A program made the position numbers and the translations under genes. DNA of 64,000 nucleotides from Corticimicrobacter populi. Lineage in GTDB: Bacteria; Pseudomonadota; Gammaproteobacteria; Burkholderiales; Burkholderiaceae_B. Below, one piece after another: positions 22,638 through 32,136 of this stretch. The notes beneath the pieces were generated by a model that saw only the letters and a list, made by a program, of their open reading frames with translations, did not search any database and was not told the DNA's origin. The DNA lies in the NCBI RefSeq assembly GCF_003123725.1, contig NZ_QETA01000003.1, positions 62,001-126,000 of the forward strand, given 5' to 3'. Numbering within the stretch: the stretch's first letter is position 1; each line of letters starts with the position of its first letter.

Positions 22638-23015
22638 TTAAGCCTGGACTTGTTTGCGCACCAGCTTTTCCTTGATGCGAGCCGACTTGCCCGAACGCTC
22701 GCGCAGGTAGTACAGCTTGGCACGACGGACGTCGCCGCGACGCTTGACTTCGATCGAGGCAATCTGGGGCGAATACAGCTGGAACGTACGTTCGACGGCT
22801 TCGCCGGACGAGATCTTGCGCACGATGAAAGCCGAGTTCAGGCCACGGTTGCGACGGCCGATCACGACGCCTTCGTAGGCCTGGACGCGCTTGCGGGTAC
22901 CTTCAACCACATTAACGTTGACCACGACGGTATCGCCGGGAGCGAATTCGGGGATGGTCCGACCTTCGGTCAGACGGGCAATTTCTTCTTGCTCGATGAT
23001 GGCAATCAGGTTCAT
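22638..23015 (-). CDS. rplS: 50S ribosomal protein L19
   Basis: The 125-residue protein begins [18 protein letters not shown] and contains the family core [40 protein letters not shown] and a basic tail. L19 lies at the 30S-50S interface. The ATG at 23015 is preceded by GGAG. In most beta-proteobacteria rplS closes the rpsP-rimM-trmD-rplS operon. Here those genes are not upstream, and rplS has its own consensus-like promoter at 23094-23122. Confidence 0.97.
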   Translation of the reverse strand: MNLIAIIEQEEIARLTEGRTIPEFAPGDTVVVNVNVVEGTRKRVQAYEGVVIGRRNRGLNSAFIVRKISSGEAVERTFQLYSPQIASIEVKRRGDVRRAKLYYLRERSGKSARIKEKLVRKQVQA

Positions 23016-23093
23016 TGAAAACTCCATGACATCTTGCCTGGCGGGTTGTTGTAGAAAGAGAAGAACGCCAGCAGAGGATGCGAAAAGCCCTTA

Positions 23094-23122
23094 ATTCTAT
23101 ACCATCTTACTTACCCTGCCAA
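23094..23122 (-). promoter_or_regulatory. Promoter of rplS
   Basis: On the minus strand TTGGCA is followed after exactly 17 bp by TAGAAT. The spacing is ideal, and it would give a leader of about 70 nt. Confidence 0.65.
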
Positions 23123-23132
23123 TAGGCAAATA

Positions 23133-23411
23133 TCAAAAGCCGGCAGCATACCCAACCCAGCACACCAGCGGGATCATGGCCACGCCGAACAGCGCCAGTC
23201 CGGTATCGACAATTTCGGTACGGTAACATACCACGGCCTGCGTGCAGCGCCGCCATACGGATACTCGGGCAACAGATGCGCGACGGCGCGACGCAGCAGG
23301 TGCAGCAGGTGCAGCCACGGCCTCGGTGGCCGACTGAATGCGGTACCGTGCCGGAACGGGCCAGACGGAAACAGATGACAGCATGGCGGTGGAGCGGACG
23401 ACACTGCTCAT
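23133..23411 (-). CDS. Small membrane protein behind a LexA box, possible SOS gene
   Basis: The 92-residue product starts MSSVVRSTAMLSSVSVW and has a basic middle (SRRRASVARVSVWRR). It ends with one membrane helix (TGLALFGVAMIPLVCWVGY). CGGAG stands seven to eight bases before the ATG. A perfect LexA-type box (CTGT-N8-ACAG) lies 42 bp upstream within the likely promoter. SOS-induced small membrane proteins often halt division (for example SidA in Caulobacter), but I find no sequence likeness to those, so the role is an inference. Confidence 0.55.
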   Translation of the reverse strand: MSSVVRSTAMLSSVSVWPVPARYRIQSATEAVAAPAAPAASRRRASVARVSVWRRCTQAVVCYRTEIVDTGLALFGVAMIPLVCWVGYAAGF

Positions 23412-23452
23412 GGACTTCTCCGAGATGGGCGGCACCGATGCCGCAATATGAA

Positions 23453-23472
23453 TACTGTATAAAAATACAGTA
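23453..23472. promoter_or_regulatory. LexA (SOS) box
   Basis: TACTGTATAAAAATACAGTA matches the LexA consensus TACTG(TA)5CAGTA at 18 of 20 positions, with CTGT and ACAG exactly eight bases apart. On the minus strand it falls between a TTGCAA -35 and a TACAGT -10 spaced 17 bp, so LexA binding would block the promoter of the 92-residue gene. Confidence 0.8.
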
Positions 23473-23629
23473 TTTTTTGCAAACACTGTTTTCCCGCGCA
23501 TCAGGAACGCACCGACACCATGCCAGGGCCTGCCGAATTTATGAACCAGGTCGTCCTCAGCAGCTAGAATCCAGGCACACAGGCCATCCGCCTGCATCGG
23601 GCAGCGGTATCGCAGCAAACAGGGTGCCA

Positions 23630-24082
23630 ATGAAAACAGGAAAAATCGTGCCAGACATACATGAACTGGTGCAGCAGGAAGCGTTTTATTGCGCCGACTG
23701 CCTATATACCAAGGACACGGGCTTCCTGACCTGCCGGATCACTTCGGAAGGTCTGCTCCATGGCAAAGCGATAGGTACGGATGATGTAGAGCTGACTGAC
23801 ATATTTACCCTTTTCACCCGAACCATCCGGGGTGCGCTCTATGTCGGCGGCGAATGTTCGGCACACGGCTCCTGCGGTTTTATCTATCAGAAAACACACG
23901 ACCAAATAGACTGGTTCCTGATGAGTCTCGAGCACGGGCCATTCATCGATGTCGGGGCAGACCATGCAAAAATCCGGTTTCTGTCCGGCAACGGCAATGC
24001 GCTCCTGATGCTGGACAATGAAGCCCTGGAGCTACAGGACAGGTTTTTTCTGCAGGCACGCAAAGCACAGGGGCTGCCCTGA
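23630..24082 (+). CDS. Hypothetical protein, 150 residues
   Basis: The product starts MKTGKIVPDIHELVQQEAFYCADCLYTKDTG and looks like a soluble mixed alpha/beta protein. CADC and a later ECSAHGSC could bind a metal or form a disulfide, but no family is recognised. It is convergent with cysN and divergent from the putative SOS gene. The ATG at 23630 has only a weak AGGGTG before it; ATG or GTG codons further down are possible. The codon bias is moderate. Confidence 0.6.
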   Translation: MKTGKIVPDIHELVQQEAFYCADCLYTKDTGFLTCRITSEGLLHGKAIGTDDVELTDIFTLFTRTIRGALYVGGECSAHGSCGFIYQKTHDQIDWFLMSLEHGPFIDVGADHAKIRFLSGNGNALLMLDNEALELQDRFFLQARKAQGLP

Positions 24083-24117
24083 GACAGCCCCTGTGACCCA
24101 TCCATGACGCGTGCTGC

Positions 24118-25416
24118 TCAGCGCCGGATCATCCCGCCCGCCACTGTCTGATAGGTTGCCTCGTCCACCAGAATGAAGGCACCTGTCGCCGGCAACTGAT
24201 CGTAGGCATCGAGTACCAGCGCATCGCGCGTGGCCAGCGTAATGCGACCGATATCATTCATGGCCAGCGTGGGCGTATCGGCCTCGCGCTCCTCGAGCAC
24301 CTGTACATCGCGCCGGGTATGAACGGACTTGATGCGTGCCGCACTGGTCCGGGTACCCTGCTTGATCAGGTATTTGCGTGCCGTATTGAGCGGCTGGCTG
24401 TCAAGCCAGCAGACATCCGCCTGGAACTCTCGGGACACGGCCACATCGGTGTCATCGGCATGCACCAGCACATCGCCACGCGAAACATCGACATCCTCGG
24501 CCAGCACCAGCGTGACCGCCACGCCCGCCGTGGCGTACTCCACATCGCCCTCGAACGTCAGTACGCGCGCCACCGTGGCGGGCGTACCGGCCGGCTGCAC
24601 CACAATGCGATCACCCCGGCGGAGCGTGCCGCTCGCCACCTTGCCGGCATAACCGCGGAAATCATCGGCCTGGCTGCCATTGTGGCGCGCCACCCACTGC
24701 ACCGGAAAACGCAGCGGCTGGGCCGGGTCGTTTTCCTGGACCTCAATCCCTTCCAGCCACTGCAGCAGCGTCGGCCCCTGGTACCAGGACATGTGCTGTG
24801 AAGCACGCACGACGTTGTCGCCCTTGAGGGCCGACATCGGAATCGCCTCGAAACCGGCAATGCCCAGCTTGGCTGCCAGCGCCGCATAGGCGTCGCGGAT
24901 GCGTTCGAATACAGCCTGATCCCAGTCCAGCAGATCCAGTTTGTTGACGGCCACGACAATGTGCCGGATGCCAAGCAGATGGGCCAGTGCGCTGTGGCGA
25001 CGGGTCTGCACCAGCAGTTCGCCATCGCTGGCCCGCGTGGCATCGACCAGAATGATCACGGCATGCGCCGTCGAAGCGCCCGTGACCATGTTACGGGTGT
25101 ACTGCTCGTGTCCCGGTGCATCGGCCACGATGAACTTGCGCGTCGGCGTGGCAAAGTAGCGATAGGCCACATCGATGGTGATACCCTGCTCGCGCTCGGC
25201 CTCCAGGCCATCCGTCAGCAGCGACAGGTCGAACTCTTCGTCGCCGGCACGGTGATGGCGCGAACGTCCGATGGCCTGCAACTGATCGGCAAATACGCCC
25301 TTGCTGTCGTACAGCAGGCGCCCGATCAGGGTCGACTTGCCGTCATCGACCGAACCCGCCGTGATGAATCGCAGCACGCCACGATCGGCGGCTGTCAGTT
25401 GTTGCAGAGTACTCAT
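24118..25416 (-). CDS. cysN: Sulfate adenylyltransferase subunit 1 (GTPase)
   Basis: The 432-residue protein is the GTPase subunit of ATP sulfurylase, which drives formation of adenosine phosphosulfate (APS) from sulfate and ATP. Motifs: G1 GSVDDGKST (about residues 21-29), EREQGITIDVAYRYF switch, DAPGHEQYTRNM (G3), and NKLDL (G4). It ends after the beta-barrel domains without a fused APS kinase (CysC). The start codon overlaps the cysD stop by one base, so both subunits are coupled. Confidence 0.97.
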   Translation of the reverse strand: MSTLQQLTAADRGVLRFITAGSVDDGKSTLIGRLLYDSKGVFADQLQAIGRSRHHRAGDEEFDLSLLTDGLEAEREQGITIDVAYRYFATPTRKFIVADAPGHEQYTRNMVTGASTAHAVIILVDATRASDGELLVQTRRHSALAHLLGIRHIVVAVNKLDLLDWDQAVFERIRDAYAALAAKLGIAGFEAIPMSALKGDNVVRASQHMSWYQGPTLLQWLEGIEVQENDPAQPLRFPVQWVARHNGSQADDFRGYAGKVASGTLRRGDRIVVQPAGTPATVARVLTFEGDVEYATAGVAVTLVLAEDVDVSRGDVLVHADDTDVAVSREFQADVCWLDSQPLNTARKYLIKQGTRTSAARIKSVHTRRDVQVLEEREADTPTLAMNDIGRITLATRDALVLDAYDQLPATGAFILVDEATYQTVAGGMIRR

Positions 25417-26324
25417 CAGAAATATCCTTCTTTCTTGCGACGTTCCATCGAAGCCTCGGAGGTCTGGTCATCCATCCGCGTGGCACCGCGCTCAGTAATA
25501 TCGGTGACGGCGGTCTCGGCAATGATCGCCTCCACGTCGGCGGCCTCGGAAGCCACCGGGCAGGTGCAGGAAATATCTCCCACCGTACGAAAGCGTACCG
25601 ACAGCGTCTCGACCTGATCGCCCTCGCCCGGCCGGGTCAGCGGCGTGACCGGCACCAGCAGACCGTTGCGACGGACCACTTCGCGCGGGTGCGCATAATA
25701 GATTTCGGGCAGGTCGATGGATTCGCGTGCGATGTACTGCCAGACATCCAGCTCGGTCCAGTTGGAGATCGGGAACACACGCATGTTCTCGCCGGGATGC
25801 ACGCGGGTGTTGTAGAGATTCCAGAGTTCCGGGCGCTGAGCCTTGGGATCCCACTGGCCGAACTCATCACGGAAGGAAAAGATGCGCTCCTTGGCACGTG
25901 CCTTTTCCTCATCCCGGCGGGCACCGCCGATGCAGGCATCGAAACCGAACTCCTCGATGGATTCCAGCAGCGTCACCGCCTGGGCGGCATTGCGCGAATC
26001 CGTTTCGCGACGCAGCACCACCGTACCGCGCTTGATGGAATCCTCCACGCTGCGCACGATCAGGCGTTCACCCAGTTCCCCGGCACGCCGGTCCCGGAAC
26101 GCAATCACTTCGTCGAAATTGTGGCCGGTGTCGATATGCATCAGGGGAAACGGGAACCGGCCGGGGCGAAATGCCTTCTCGGCCAGCCGCAGCAGCACGC
26201 ACGAATCCTTGCCCCCCGAAAACAGCAGGACCGGGCGCTCGCATTCTGCCGCCACTTCCCGCAGGATATAAATCGCCTCGGACTCCAACCAGTCGAGGTG
26301 ACTGTTGATACTGGCTCCTGTCAT
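25416..26324 (-). CDS. cysD: Sulfate adenylyltransferase subunit 2
   Basis: The 302-residue catalytic subunit of ATP sulfurylase belongs to the PP-loop ATPases, with LFSGGKDSCVLLRL at about residues 34-47. The family end REGYF is reached here as KKEGYF. It adenylates sulfate at the expense of ATP with the help of CysN. It lies 57 bp after cysH. The set cysH-cysD-cysN feeds sulfate to sulfite; the sulfite reductase genes are not in this window. Confidence 0.97.
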   Translation of the reverse strand: MTGASINSHLDWLESEAIYILREVAAECERPVLLFSGGKDSCVLLRLAEKAFRPGRFPFPLMHIDTGHNFDEVIAFRDRRAGELGERLIVRSVEDSIKRGTVVLRRETDSRNAAQAVTLLESIEEFGFDACIGGARRDEEKARAKERIFSFRDEFGQWDPKAQRPELWNLYNTRVHPGENMRVFPISNWTELDVWQYIARESIDLPEIYYAHPREVVRRNGLLVPVTPLTRPGEGDQVETLSVRFRTVGDISCTCPVASEAADVEAIIAETAVTDITERGATRMDDQTSEASMERRKKEGYF

Positions 26325-26381
26325 GTATATGCCTTTTTATGAATCAATCCGGTTGATCTGAAACCTTGGTTATCCTGTGGG

Positions 26382-27140
26382 CTAGGACTGCCGCTGCAGG
26401 ATATTGACTGCATGCAGCCCGCACTCCTTGGAGTCCGACGACTCCCACCACCATCGCCCTGCCCTGACATCCTCACCCGGCTTCACCGCCCGCGTACAGG
26501 GCTCGCAACCGATCGAGGGATAGCCCTGATCGTGCAGCGGGTTATAGGGAATATCGAAGCTGCGGATGGCCTGCCAGACATCGTCGAAATGCCACTCTGC
26601 CAGTGGGTTGAACTTGTACAGCCCGAAGGTCGCATCGTGCTCTTCAAAGGGCAGTTCGGTACGCGTGGCCGACTGCTCGCGGCGCTGCCCGGTAATCCAG
26701 GCCCCCCGACCGGCCAGGGCGCGTTTGAGCGGCGCGACCTTGCGTATCTGGCAACAGACCTTGCGCAGTTCCACACTCTCGTAGAAGGCGTAGGCACCAT
26801 GCTCGGCCACATGAGCCTCGACGGCAGCCGCATCGGGACGCCAGACTTCGATGTCGTAGCCATAGCGCGCCTTGACCGCATCGATCACACCCAGCGTCTC
26901 GGCATGGAGCCGACCCGTATCCAGCGTAAAGATGCCTAGCGGAATCCGATTCGCCAGGATCGCATGCGTCAGCACCATATCCTCGGCCGCCAGCGAAGAG
27001 GACAGCACGGCATCGGGATAACGGACAGCCGCATCCTGCAGCCGGGCCTGCAGATCCCGCCACAACCCAGCCAGGCGCGCATCGCCTGAGACGACATCTA
27101 CGTTGCCAGAAACAGATGAATCCATATCCTGCCGTGTCAT
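26382..27140 (-). CDS. cysH: APS reductase (CysH, iron-sulfur type)
   Basis: The 252-residue protein reduces activated sulfate to sulfite. It has the PP-loop-like SSSLAAEDMVLTHAI and FTLDTGRLHAET. It also has both cysteine pairs that bind a [4Fe-4S] cluster, CC in RKVCCQIRKV and CxxC in IGCEPCTRAV. Those pairs mark the form that uses APS rather than PAPS, in keeping with the absence of CysC. The catalytic Cys is in SKECGLHAV near the end. Thioredoxin is the usual reductant. Confidence 0.94.
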   Translation of the reverse strand: MTRQDMDSSVSGNVDVVSGDARLAGLWRDLQARLQDAAVRYPDAVLSSSLAAEDMVLTHAILANRIPLGIFTLDTGRLHAETLGVIDAVKARYGYDIEVWRPDAAAVEAHVAEHGAYAFYESVELRKVCCQIRKVAPLKRALAGRGAWITGQRREQSATRTELPFEEHDATFGLYKFNPLAEWHFDDVWQAIRSFDIPYNPLHDQGYPSIGCEPCTRAVKPGEDVRAGRWWWESSDSKECGLHAVNILQRQS

Positions 27141-27293
27141 TTGATCATGCCCATAAAGTATTGAATCAATATCCGTTTTTGCGCTGCTGGCCGTTATATT
27201 GTCAGCATGGGCTGCTTGCGTCCGCAGCCTCCTGCCGAAAAAATCGCGTCAATGGCATGCACCGGCCAGAAGCCGACACATGCCTGTGCGATC

Positions 27294-27325
27294 AGCGGCC
27301 TGCCCCCTGCGGCATTCAGGCCGCT
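27294..27325. other. Hairpin overlapping the cysA stop codon
   Basis: AGCGGCCTG and CAGGCCGCT form a 9-bp stem across the end of cysA. There is no T-run, so it may protect the mRNA end or act as a weak terminator. Confidence 0.35.
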
Positions 27326-28392
27326 GCCTTGGAGGGTGTGGCAAACACCTGGATCTGGCGCGGTCGCACCAGCAGATCCTGCCCTTCCTTCAGATTCAGC
27401 TCACGGTACTGGCTCTCGGGAATCTGCGCTTCGATGATGCGACCATTGTCTGCATGGCGCAGTTCCAGATAGGCACTAGGGCCGGCCAGGTACACATGAT
27501 TGAGCTTGACCGGAATGCCCTCGCGACCCGCCTCGCGATGCGCCACGTCGAACTCGTGCGGCCGGACGTAGGCGGTCGCCTCCAGCCCGTGCGCCTGCGC
27601 ATAATCCGGTGCAGCGAACGTCCAGCCATCGGCCTTGAGCTGCCCGTCCTCGATCTTGCCAAGGAACTGGTTGACGTCACCCAGGAAGCCATACACAAAG
27701 GGCGTGGCCGGATTCTCCCAGACTTCGCGCGGCGTGCCCACCTGCTCGATGCGGCCGCTGTTCATCAGCACGACGCGATCCGCCACTTCCAGGGCTTCTT
27801 CCTGATCATGGGTCACGAACACGCTGGCCACATGCAATTCATCGTGCAGGTGGCGCAGCCAGCGGCGCAATTCCTTGCGAACCTTGGCATCGAGCGCACC
27901 GAACGGTTCATCGAGCAGCAGCACACGCGGCTCGACCGCCAGCGCGCGCGCCAGGGCGATACGCTGGCGCTGGCCGCCCGACAGTTGCGAAGGATAGCGA
28001 TCCGCCAGCCAATCGAGCTGTACCAGCTCAAGGAGCTCCTTGACCTTGGCTCGGATGGTGCTTTCGGACGGACGCACCGAACGGTGCTTGACGCGCAGGC
28101 CGAAGGCGACATTTTCGAACACGGTCATGTGGCGAAACAGCGCGTAATGCTGGAACACGAAACCGACCTGTCGCTCGCGCACATGCACATCGGTGGAATC
28201 TTCGCCCGCGAACCAGACGCTGCCGCTGTCGGCAGTCTCGAGACCGGCAATGATGCGCAGCAGCGTCGTCTTGCCGCAACCCGAAGGACCCAGCAGAGCC
28301 ACCAGTTCACCGGTGTCGATATGGAGAGAGACGTTGTCCAGGGCCTTGAAGGACCCGAACTGGCGCGACAGGTTTCTGACTTCGATACTCAT
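27316..28392 (-). CDS. cysA: Sulfate/thiosulfate ABC transporter ATP-binding protein
   Basis: The 358-residue ATPase powers sulfate uptake. Walker [10 protein letters not shown], signature LSGGQRQR and Walker [12 protein letters not shown] are all intact. A C-terminal TOBE-like domain follows, as in CysA. The ATG at 28392 begins [12 protein letters not shown]; an upstream in-frame ATG is inside cysW. It overlaps the cysW stop by 4 bp. Transcription runs sbp-cysT-cysW-cysA. Confidence 0.96.
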   Translation of the reverse strand: MSIEVRNLSRQFGSFKALDNVSLHIDTGELVALLGPSGCGKTTLLRIIAGLETADSGSVWFAGEDSTDVHVRERQVGFVFQHYALFRHMTVFENVAFGLRVKHRSVRPSESTIRAKVKELLELVQLDWLADRYPSQLSGGQRQRIALARALAVEPRVLLLDEPFGALDAKVRKELRRWLRHLHDELHVASVFVTHDQEEALEVADRVVLMNSGRIEQVGTPREVWENPATPFVYGFLGDVNQFLGKIEDGQLKADGWTFAAPDYAQAHGLEATAYVRPHEFDVAHREAGREGIPVKLNHVYLAGPSAYLELRHADNGRIIEAQIPESQYRELNLKEGQDLLVRPRQIQVFATPSKAAA

Positions 28393-29249
28393 GACAGCTC
28401 TCTGGTTGAACGCGCATTGCGCCACTCGACCCAGCTCTTGAGACCCAGCGTCAGCAGGGCCAGCAACGCCAGCAACGAGGCGACTGCGAATGCAGCGGAA
28501 AACATGTATTCGTTATAAAGGATTTCGACGTGCAGGGTCATGGTGTTGGTCAGCCCCCGCACCTGGCCGGAAACCACCGAGACCGCGCCGAACTCGCCCA
28601 TGGCACGGGCATTGGCCAGGATCGCGCCATACAGCAGCCCCCATTTTATGTTGGGCAGCGTAACCTTGCGGAAGATGGTCCAGCCACTGGCACCCATGGT
28701 CAGGGCTGCCTGCTCTTCATCGCTGCCCTGCGCCTGCATCAGCGGGATCAGCTCGCGCGCGACAAAGGGGCAGGTCACGAACAGCGTGGCCAGGATCACC
28801 CCGGGCACCGCGTAGACGATGCTGATTTCATGCGCCTGCAACCAGGGACCGAACCAGCCGGTACGGCCAAACAGCAGGATGAACACCAGCCCCGCCACCA
28901 CCGGCGACACCGAGAACGGCAGGTCGATCAGCGTGATCAGCAACTGCTTGCCGCGAAACTGGAAGCGGGTCACTGCCCAGGCCAGCGCCACGCCGAACAC
29001 CAGGTTGAGCGGCAACGCCACGGCCGCGACCAGCAGCGTGAGACGGATCGCCGACAGCGCATCGGGTTCGAGAATGGCCTTGAAATACAGGTCAACGCCG
29101 CGCCGGAAGGCCTCGGCAAACACCGACAGCAAGGGAATCACCAGGAACAGCGCCAGGAAACCCAGCGCCACAAGCAACAGAATGCCCTTGACCCACTTGG
29201 GTTCATCCAGATGCGCGGGGCGCGGCACGGACAATGTAATCACACTCAT
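28389..29249 (-). CDS. cysW: Sulfate ABC transporter permease CysW
   Basis: The 286-residue permease has about six membrane helices and the EAA loop ([19 protein letters not shown] ... TMGASGW), which contacts CysA. The ATG at 29249 is chosen because it overlaps the natural end of the cysT frame (ATGA) and starts MSVITLSV; an in-frame ATG 36 bp earlier lies inside cysT. With CysT it forms the channel for sulfate or thiosulfate. The gene itself looks intact. Confidence 0.95.
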   Translation of the reverse strand: MSVITLSVPRPAHLDEPKWVKGILLLVALGFLALFLVIPLLSVFAEAFRRGVDLYFKAILEPDALSAIRLTLLVAAVALPLNLVFGVALAWAVTRFQFRGKQLLITLIDLPFSVSPVVAGLVFILLFGRTGWFGPWLQAHEISIVYAVPGVILATLFVTCPFVARELIPLMQAQGSDEEQAALTMGASGWTIFRKVTLPNIKWGLLYGAILANARAMGEFGAVSVVSGQVRGLTNTMTLHVEILYNEYMFSAAFAVASLLALLALLTLGLKSWVEWRNARSTRELS

Positions 29250-30136
29250 GCCTGCCTCCCTGCGCCCCGGCGGGCCTGACTCCACTGCAGCAGATTGATC
29301 AACAGCAGCAGGATGAATTAAAACACCAGCATGACCGTAGCGATTGCCGCTGCGCCAGCGTAGTCATGCTGTTCGAGCTTGGAAATGATCAGCAGCGGCG
29401 TAATCTCGGACACCATCGGCATGTTGCCGGCGATAAACACCACCGAGCCGTATTCACCCACGGCACGCGCAAATGCCAGCGTGAAACCGGTCAGCAACGC
29501 CGGAGCGATCGTGGGCAACAGCACGCGAGCGAACACCTGCCAGCGTTGCGCACCGAGGCTGACAGCCGCCTCCTCGATCTCGCGCTCGATATCCTCGAGC
29601 ACCGGCTGCACTGTTCGCACCACGAAAGGCAGGCCGATGAAGATCAGGGCGATCACGATACCCAGCGGAGTATAGGCCACCTTGATGCCGAACCATTTTT
29701 CGAGTGGTTCACCCAGCCAGCCATTGCCGGCATAGAGCGCGGTCAATGCAATGCCTGCCACAGCCGTCGGCAGCGCAAAAGGCAGGTCGACCAGAGAATC
29801 GACCAGCTTCTTGCCAGGGAACCGATAGCGCACCAGCACCCAAGCCACGACTAGCCCGAACACCAGATTGACCAGCGCGGCCAGCAGCGAAGCACCGAAT
29901 GTCAGCTTGTAGGAAGCGACCACTCTGGGTGCCGTCACGACGCTCCAGAACTCACTCCAGCCCAGCTCGGCACTCTTGAGCGGCAAAGCCGCCAGCGGAA
30001 TCAGCACCAGGATACCGAGATAGAACACGGCATAACCCAGGGTCAGCCCGAAACCAGGCAGCACCCCGGCGCGCCGGCTGCGGCTACGTCCCCCTTGCGG
30101 GGGACGGTGGCCGATTGCATCAATGACTGCACTCAT
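29246..30136 (-). pseudogene. cysT: Sulfate ABC transporter permease CysT, interrupted by an in-frame stop
   Basis: The frame encodes the CysT (CysU) permease. After residue 272 (ATVMLVF) it meets TAA at 29318-29320. The same frame then continues with [23 protein letters not shown] to a TGA that overlaps the cysW start as ATGA, the normal coupling. The lost 24 residues hold most of the last membrane helix and the cytoplasmic tail. A single base change (for example TCA to TAA) explains this. Everything upstream, including the EAA loop ([20 protein letters not shown]), looks intact. The truncated protein may be unstable, and translation of cysW may fall. Sequencing error cannot be excluded. Confidence 0.9.
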
Positions 30137-30157
30137 TCGACGTCATCCCAAATAGGC

Positions 30158-31183
30158 TCAGCGCGGCAGGTAGATCTGGTCAAACGTGCCGCCATCGGCA
30201 AAGTGCTTCTTCTGCGCATCACGCCAGCCACCGAATTCGCCATCGATGGTCACCAGCTTGAGGTCCGGGAACTTGTCGGCATACTTTTTCGCCACTTCGG
30301 CGTTGGTCGGGCGATAGTAATTCTGGGCAATGATTTCCTGCGCTTCAGGCGTGTAGAGCCATTCCAGGTAGGCCTGGGCGGCAGCGCGCGTGCCCTTGCG
30401 ATCGACCACCTTGTCCACCACGGCAACCGGCGGCTCGGCCAGGATCGAGAGCGACGGCACCACGATGTCGAACTTGTCGGGACCCAGTTCGTTCAGGGCC
30501 AGGAAGGCCTCGTTTTCCCAGGCCAGCAGCACGTCACCCAGGCCGCGCTCGACAAAGGTCGTGGTCGCACCACGGGCACCGGTATCAAGCACCGGCACAT
30601 GCTCGAAAAGTTCTTTCACGAATGCCTGGGCCTTGGCTTCGTCACCACCATTCTTTTCCAGTGCATAAGCCCAGGCCGCCAGGTAGTTCCAGCGTGCACC
30701 ACCGGATGTCTTGGGATTGGGTGTGATGACTTGCACGCCTTCCTTCACCAGATCGTCCCAGTCCTGGATGCCCTTGGGATTGCCCTTGCGCACCAGGAAC
30801 ACGATGGTCGAGGTATAGGGCGAGCTGTTTTCGGGCAGGCGCGTCTGCCAGTCCTGCGGCAGCAGACCCGCATCGGCAATGGCGTCGATATCGTAGGCCA
30901 GCGCCAGCGTCACGACATCGGCATCCAGGCCATCGACCACCGAGCGCGCCTGGCGACCGGAACCGCCATGAGACTGGCGGATCGTGAGTTTGGTGCCTGC
31001 CTGCTGCTGGTAGGCTTCGATGAATTTTTCATCGATCACGCGATACAGTTCACGCGTGGGATCGTAGGAGACATTCAGCAGGGTTTGCTCGTTTTGCTGC
31101 GCGGCTGCAGGTGCCGAGGCCAGCGGCAGGAGCGTGGAGGCGGCGAACAGTGCAGACAGGATGAAACGGTTTTTTCCAGACAT
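30158..31183 (-). CDS. sbp: Sulfate-binding periplasmic protein
   Basis: The 341-residue solute-binding protein of the sulfate ABC system has a signal peptide ([17 protein letters not shown] ... APAAA) and the family motifs [24 protein letters not shown] and [16 protein letters not shown]. The ATG at 31183 begins the signal peptide; an upstream in-frame ATG at 31276 would bury it. It heads the operon sbp-cysT-cysW-cysA, 21 bp before cysT. An inverted repeat lies 55-76 bp upstream. CysB probably regulates it, but I cannot point to a clear CysB site. Confidence 0.95.
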   Translation of the reverse strand: MSGKNRFILSALFAASTLLPLASAPAAAQQNEQTLLNVSYDPTRELYRVIDEKFIEAYQQQAGTKLTIRQSHGGSGRQARSVVDGLDADVVTLALAYDIDAIADAGLLPQDWQTRLPENSSPYTSTIVFLVRKGNPKGIQDWDDLVKEGVQVITPNPKTSGGARWNYLAAWAYALEKNGGDEAKAQAFVKELFEHVPVLDTGARGATTTFVERGLGDVLLAWENEAFLALNELGPDKFDIVVPSLSILAEPPVAVVDKVVDRKGTRAAAQAYLEWLYTPEAQEIIAQNYYRPTNAEVAKKYADKFPDLKLVTIDGEFGGWRDAQKKHFADGGTFDQIYLPR

Positions 31184-31237
31184 GGCTGACTCACATAAAT
31201 GTAAACAGGTGAACAGCGATGGTGCCTGCGCCGGATA

Positions 31238-31259
31238 CAAAACGGAACGAACCGTTTTG
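31238..31259. promoter_or_regulatory. Inverted repeat upstream of sbp
   Basis: CAAAACGG and CCGTTTTG are exact reverse complements around AACGAA. It lies in the sbp leader or promoter and may be an operator or a leader hairpin. Confidence 0.35.
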
Positions 31260-31314
31260 CCATTGTTTATTACCAAACGATCTAATCACTACAAATCCAC
31301 CCACGTCATGCACA

Positions 31315-31350
31315 TAAAAGAAGGATGCCCGACGAAGACATCGGGCATCC
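31315..31350 (-). terminator. Intrinsic terminator of the peroxiredoxin gene
   Basis: GGATGCCCGA (31323-31332) pairs perfectly with TCGGGCATCC (31341-31350). On the minus strand it is followed by TTCTTTTATG, and it lies about 50 bp after the peroxiredoxin stop. Confidence 0.75.
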
Positions 31351-31398
31351 AGGCCTGACAGGCTGCACCGCCTTCAACCAGGCAGTGCGGAAAGCCTG

Positions 31399-32040
31399 TT
31401 ATTTGTTGGGTTGCGGCGTGATGCGCAGGTAGGGACGCACGGCCTTGTAGCCCTTGGGGAATTTCTGCTTGATGACTTCCTCATCCTGCAGCGAGGGGAC
31501 GATGATCACGTCCTGACCGTCTTCCCAGTTGACCGGCGTGGCGACGCTGTGGCTGTCGGTCAGTTGCAGCGAATCGATCACGCGCAGGATTTCGTTGAAA
31601 TTGCGCCCCGTGCTGGCCGGATAGGTGATGATCAGCCGCACTTTCTTGGCCGGATCGATAATGAATACCGAACGCACGGTCAGGGTAGCGTTGGCATTGG
31701 GGTGAATCATGTCGTACAGATCGGACACCTTGCGATCGGCATCAGCGATGATCGGGAATTCGACCGAAGTGTTCTGGGTTTCGTTGATGTCGCTGATCCA
31801 GCCCTGGTGCTTGTCGGCCGGATCGACGGACAATGCCAGCACCTTGACGCCACGTTTGGCGAACTCGTCCTTGAGCTTGGCGGTGTAGCCCAGCTCGGTC
31901 GTGCAGACCGGCGTGTAGTCGGCCGGATGCGAAAACAGCACACCCCAGCTGTTGCCAAGGTAGTCATAGAAGCGGATCTTGCCGACCGAGGAATCCTGTT
32001 CGAAATCAGGGGCGATATCGCCCAGACGCAGAGTAGCCAT
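31399..32040 (-). CDS. 1-Cys type peroxiredoxin (Prx6-like)
   Basis: The 213-residue protein reduces peroxides with the peroxidatic Cys46 in HPADYTPVCTTE. The length, the second domain after about residue 165 (VATPVNWEDGQDVIIVPSL) and the C-terminal PYLRITPQPNK fit the Prx6 family rather than AhpC, so no resolving Cys is expected. It stands alone with its own terminator next to the sulfate uptake operon. A long foldback lies upstream. Confidence 0.93.
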   Translation of the reverse strand: MATLRLGDIAPDFEQDSSVGKIRFYDYLGNSWGVLFSHPADYTPVCTTELGYTAKLKDEFAKRGVKVLALSVDPADKHQGWISDINETQNTSVEFPIIADADRKVSDLYDMIHPNANATLTVRSVFIIDPAKKVRLIITYPASTGRNFNEILRVIDSLQLTDSHSVATPVNWEDGQDVIIVPSLQDEEVIKQKFPKGYKAVRPYLRITPQPNK

Positions 32041-32136
32041 AATCAGTCCTTGAAAGGGGAAAACACATTATGGATTTTTTCATAGAGAATGGCTGATTAA
32101 TATAATCAATGGGTATATGCATATATTGGGATGTTT

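Noticed and set aside
31184-31320. Riboswitch upstream of sbp
   Set aside because: Only one small inverted repeat is visible and nothing like a SAM or other known sulfur riboswitch core.
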